Positions 61,224-64,000 of a stretch of DNA of 64,000 nucleotides are shown in pieces (position 1 is the stretch's first letter; each line of letters opens with the position of its first letter). The notes beneath the pieces are model-generated. The model was not told where the DNA came from. It searched no databases and saw nothing but the letters and a program-made list of their open reading frames with translations. Both the position numbers and the translations under genes were made by a program. The stretch is from the NCBI GenBank assembly GCA_017456645.1, contig JAFTIZ010000005.1, positions 1-64,000 of the forward strand, read 5' to 3'. This DNA comes from Oscillospiraceae bacterium. GTDB taxonomy: Bacteria; Bacillota; Clostridia; Oscillospirales; Oscillospiraceae.

Positions 61224-64000
61224 ATGAGCAAAACAATGAAAACTCTGCTCGGCACCCTGTTGTGTCTGTGCCTGATGCTGGGTGTCATGCTGTGTATGGG
61301 CGTTTCTGCTTCGGCAGAGGATGTTCCCGAGGTCTATTACGGCACAGCGGACAACCTGACGGGCAGCGGAACCTTGACCGCGGCTGTGGATGCGGCGGAG
61401 GCGGATACCGCCATCACCTACATCAAGCTGAACAGGGATATTTCTCTGTCCGAAAGCATTTTCATCTCTTCCGGTGCTTTTACTGTGGATCTGAATGGCT
61501 ATTCCATAACCATAAGCGCCAGTGATCCTATCCGTATCTATGGCAGCGCGGATGTGACCTTCACCGATTCCAGCGCTGAAAAAACCGGTGGCATCAAGAG
61601 AACCGGTGGAGGAGGCTATTCGCTTTTCGAAATTAGTAATGGTTCGCTGACCCTTGCCGGCGGCAGCTACAGCACGGACATCAGCGCACAGCAGCTGGTC
61701 TATATCGGCGGCGGCACCGTTACCGTTCGGGATGGTGCGTCCTTCTCCTCAACCAACATGAGTTTGGCCTCCATCTATGCTTCTGGAGGTGAACTGATTA
61801 TTGAGGGTGGCAGCTTCAGTGGTTCCGCAGTTGATGTAGCAGTCTATTCTAATGTTACCATCAAGGGTGGCAGCTTCGCCAGCACCTGGGCCAATCTCGA
61901 ATACATGGGCGGCACGCTGGATCTGTCCGCTATGGGCAGCAAGGCAAATGGGCTGACACTGAAGGCTAATAACACTTATTCTACGGAGAAAATCACTCTG
62001 CCGGCTGACACGGTCATTGTGAACTGGAATGACGAGGTTGTTACTACAGTTGATACCAGCATGAATGGCTTTGCCATCAAGGCAGCTTGTGAGATTTCCT
62101 TCAATGCCAACGGCGGCAGTGGCAGCATGGATTCTGTTTCGACACTAAGCGGCAACTATACCCTGCCGGAATGCGGCTTCACTGCCCCCGAAGGCAAGAC
62201 GTTTGTCGGCTGGAGCGACAGCCCCGACGGTGAGTTCTTGGAATTCCCCGGTGACAGCGTTGCTTTCGCCGAAGATGTGACCCTGTATGCCATTTGGGCT
62301 GACACTGTTACCATCAGCTTTAACGCCAACGGCGGTACCGGCACCATGGATGCCGTAGAGAACCTCGGCAGCTACACCCTGCCGGAGTGCGGCTTCACTG
62401 CCCCCGAAGGCAAGACGTTTGTCGGCTGGAGCGACAGCGCCGACGGCGAGGTTAAGGGACAACCCGGCGACAGCGTTATCTTCACCGAAGATATGACCCT
62501 GTATGCCGTGTGGGAGCCTGATTCCGTTTTCGTTGGCGGTGTGGAGCTGCCCGGCGGAATGTATCTGCCTGCCGGCAGCACCGTGCCCACCGCTACCAAG
62601 CCCCAGGGCGGCTATGCCTACTATAAGGGCGGCGTACTGACCCTGAATAACTACACCTACGAGGGCGAGGGTTATTTATATTACGATGATGGCGAATACT
62701 ATTATGCTGCCGCCATCTATGCAAGCAAATCCCTATCCGTGACGCTGAAGGGCGAAAACAGCCTGACGCTTACCTCGGAGAATGGCGATGGCATCAGTGT
62801 GGAGGGCAACCTAACCATTGATGGCACCGGCTCGCTGAATATTACCAGCACAGCTAATGGCATTTATGTGTATGCATATGATGCAAAGGTAGTGTTTGGC
62901 GGCAGCGCCAAGGTTACCATTGCCTGCGGCAACAACGAAGGTGTATATATTTACGGCGACGATGTTGAACTGGAGATCGGGGACGATTTCCAGCTGACCA
63001 TCGGCACGGAAGATACCCCCATCAGAGAAGAAGGCATCTGTGTATACGGTGAATCCACTGGTTTTGTGACCATCACCGACAACGCCAAGGTCAGCATCGT
63101 CACCTCGGACGAGGAAGCGATTTATGCCGGTTATTATGAAGACTACTCTTCCATTACCATCAGTGGCAACCCCACTCTCAATCTGATTGCTGACGAAGAA
63201 GCCCTGGAGGCCTATGATATTAACATCTACGGCGGCACCATTTACGCAGAGAGCGGCGAAGATTATAACGCCATCGATGCCGAAAGCTATATCGAAATCA
63301 ATGGCGGCCATATTACTGTCAAGGGCGACACCGGCATCTATTCCGCTGGAGTTCTCATCATCTCCGGCGGCTATGCCAAGGCTGAAGGTCATGACAACGG
63401 CCTCTACGCATATGACTCTCTGCAAATCTACGGCATCGGAACGGAAGTGATCGCCAGCTCCGATGTGGAGAATGGCATGGATGCCATTTATTCTAATGGC
63501 TATTTGTACGTTGGTGACGATATCCAAATCCTCATCCCTGAGGATGGCTACGCAGACAACTACCGCATCCTTGATGCCAACTATCAAATGGTCAGTGGCG
63601 TCCACCTGAAGGATGGCGGCTACCACATCTATGTGGGCGGCGTGGGCATGAAGCCCGGTGACTATCTGGACAACGACGGCAATATCTCCGACACCAAGCC
63701 CACCGAGGGCGGCTATGCCTACTATACCTACTCCCATGAAAACGGCGCTCTGCTGACTCTGCATGATTACGATTATTATGGTGACGGCTATGTTGAGGAT
63801 TGGGATGCTTCCTACGGCATCGGCACGGAATTGGGCAGCCTGACCATCGTGCTGGAGGGATACAACGATATTTACACCGATTCCTCTGACTCTTGTGGTA
63901 TTTGGGTCGACGGCGATCTGACCATCACCGGTTCCGGTGTTCTGGAGGTCAATGCTGACTATATCGGCATCGGTACCGAAGCTGACATCACCATCGACGG
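61224..64000 (+). CDS. Large secreted repeat protein with InlB B-repeats (partial)
   Basis: An open frame runs from ATG 61224 (AGGAGG 7 bases upstream) to the window edge, at least 925 residues. A signal peptide (1-31, cleavage near ASA-E) is followed by a right-handed beta-helix-like region (about 35-285; repeats such as LTLAGGSYS, LIIEGGSFSG, VTIKGGSFAS). Two InlB/Flg_new-type B-repeats follow (about 291-358 and 364-430; ISFNANGG...GYTFVGW-type core KTFVGWSD), then long stretches of SLSVTLKGENSL, NLTIDGTGSLNI and similar beta-helix turns. Such proteins are surface adhesins or glycan-binding proteins. The C-terminal anchor lies outside the window. Confidence 0.85.
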   Translation, partial: MSKTMKTLLGTLLCLCLMLGVMLCMGVSASAEDVPEVYYGTADNLTGSGTLTAAVDAAEADTAITYIKLNRDISLSESIFISSGAFTVDLNGYSITISASDPIRIYGSADVTFTDSSAEKTGGIKRTGGGGYSLFEISNGSLTLAGGSYSTDISAQQLVYIGGGTVTVRDGASFSSTNMSLASIYASGGELIIEGGSFSGSAVDVAVYSNVTIKGGSFASTWANLEYMGGTLDLSAMGSKANGLTLKANNTYSTEKITLPADTVIVNWNDEVVTTVDTSMNGFAIKAACEISFNANGGSGSMDSVSTLSGNYTLPECGFTAPEGKTFVGWSDSPDGEFLEFPGDSVAFAEDVTLYAIWADTVTISFNANGGTGTMDAVENLGSYTLPECGFTAPEGKTFVGWSDSADGEVKGQPGDSVIFTEDMTLYAVWEPDSVFVGGVELPGGMYLPAGSTVPTATKPQGGYAYYKGGVLTLNNYTYEGEGYLYYDDGEYYYAAAIYASKSLSVTLKGENSLTLTSENGDGISVEGNLTIDGTGSLNITSTANGIYVYAYDAKVVFGGSAKVTIACGNNEGVYIYGDDVELEIGDDFQLTIGTEDTPIREEGICVYGESTGFVTITDNAKVSIVTSDEEAIYAGYYEDYSSITISGNPTLNLIADEEALEAYDINIYGGTIYAESGEDYNAIDAESYIEINGGHITVKGDTGIYSAGVLIISGGYAKAEGHDNGLYAYDSLQIYGIGTEVIASSDVENGMDAIYSNGYLYVGDDIQILIPEDGYADNYRILDANYQMVSGVHLKDGGYHIYVGGVGMKPGDYLDNDGNISDTKPTEGGYAYYTYSHENGALLTLHDYDYYGDGYVEDWDASYGIGTELGSLTIVLEGYNDIYTDSSDSCGIWVDGDLTITGSGVLEVNADYIGIGTEADITID
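62094..62513 (+). repeat. Tandem pair of InlB-type B-repeats
   Basis: Two adjacent repeat units (62094-62297 and 62313-62513) inside the large surface protein. A 51-base stretch is identical between them (62172-62222 and 62388-62438), pointing to recent duplication or gene conversion. Confidence 0.85.

Noticed and set aside
62811..63764. A 317-codon minus-strand frame
   Set aside because: It is antisense to the large secreted repeat protein, whose frame is open from a signal peptide to the window edge.
61224..64000. CRISPR-like repetition in the last 3 kb
   Set aside because: The repetition is at the protein level (beta-helix turns and two B-repeats); no short, evenly spaced identical DNA repeats with unique spacers occur.

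Overview
The window looks like a chromosome segment of an endospore-forming, low-to-mid GC Clostridia, most likely an Oscillospiraceae/Ruminococcaceae-type gut anaerobe. This is inferred from the complete spoIIA operon, yqfC-yqfD, yunB, ylbJ, cwlD and cotJ genes, T-box leaders, BlaI/M56 regulation, TTG/GTG/CTG starts, and secreted proteins with InlB-type repeats. No rRNA, tRNA, CRISPR array, IS element or prophage was seen. Most of the window is conserved housekeeping sequence in familiar Firmicutes order, with accessory islands between.

Layout. 0-2.5 kb: end of a surface protein, a HAD hydrolase, smpB, a cyclophilin PPIase and tmRNA (the trans-translation pair side by side). 2.5-5.3 kb: a BlaI/M56 peptidase/membrane-protein operon (minus strand) with palindromic operators, then a multi-hairpin palindromic element. 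5.3-9.8 kb: a radical SAM/SPASM enzyme coupled to an SGNH hydrolase, and a convergent TIR-TM-LRR protein. 10-17 kb: a probable OLE RNA followed by its partner gene oapA, then dxs, tlyA, nadK, argR and recN. 17-29 kb: Tyr T-box/yjbR/tyrS, dapA, queA, a lipoprotein, an alpha/beta hydrolase, tgt, yajC, ppa, a GT2 glycosyltransferase and Val T-box/valS. 29-36 kb: spoIIAA-spoIIAB-sigF, pcrA, yunB, ligA. 36-47 kb: ylbJ, then yqfC-yqfD-phoH-ybeY-era-yqzL-recO-mutS2, an HPr, uvrC-rsmD and a coiled-coil protein. 47-57 kb: phosphohexomutase, two small membrane proteins, xerD, pfkA, a surface nuclease, a second Xer recombinase, radA. 57-64 kb: a cell-wall protein, cwlD, a fused cotJA-cotJB with a shortened cotJC, a sensor-kinase remnant, a TetR regulator and a large secreted repeat protein running off the end.

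How the parts fit. Sporulation genes are scattered, and several have sigma-E-like promoters (good matches at yunB and cotJ). Translation is represented by two T-box-controlled synthetases, tmRNA/SmpB, queuosine synthesis (queA, tgt), era, ybeY and rsmD. DNA repair and recombination are represented by recN, recO, pcrA, ligA, mutS2, uvrC, radA and two Xer recombinases.

The items most worth following up are the probable OLE RNA/OapA pair in a non-extremophile-looking genome, the TIR-TM-LRR receptor-like protein, the cloverleaf-like palindromic element, and the radical SAM/SGNH pair. All functional calls are read from sequence and synteny; no database search was run.
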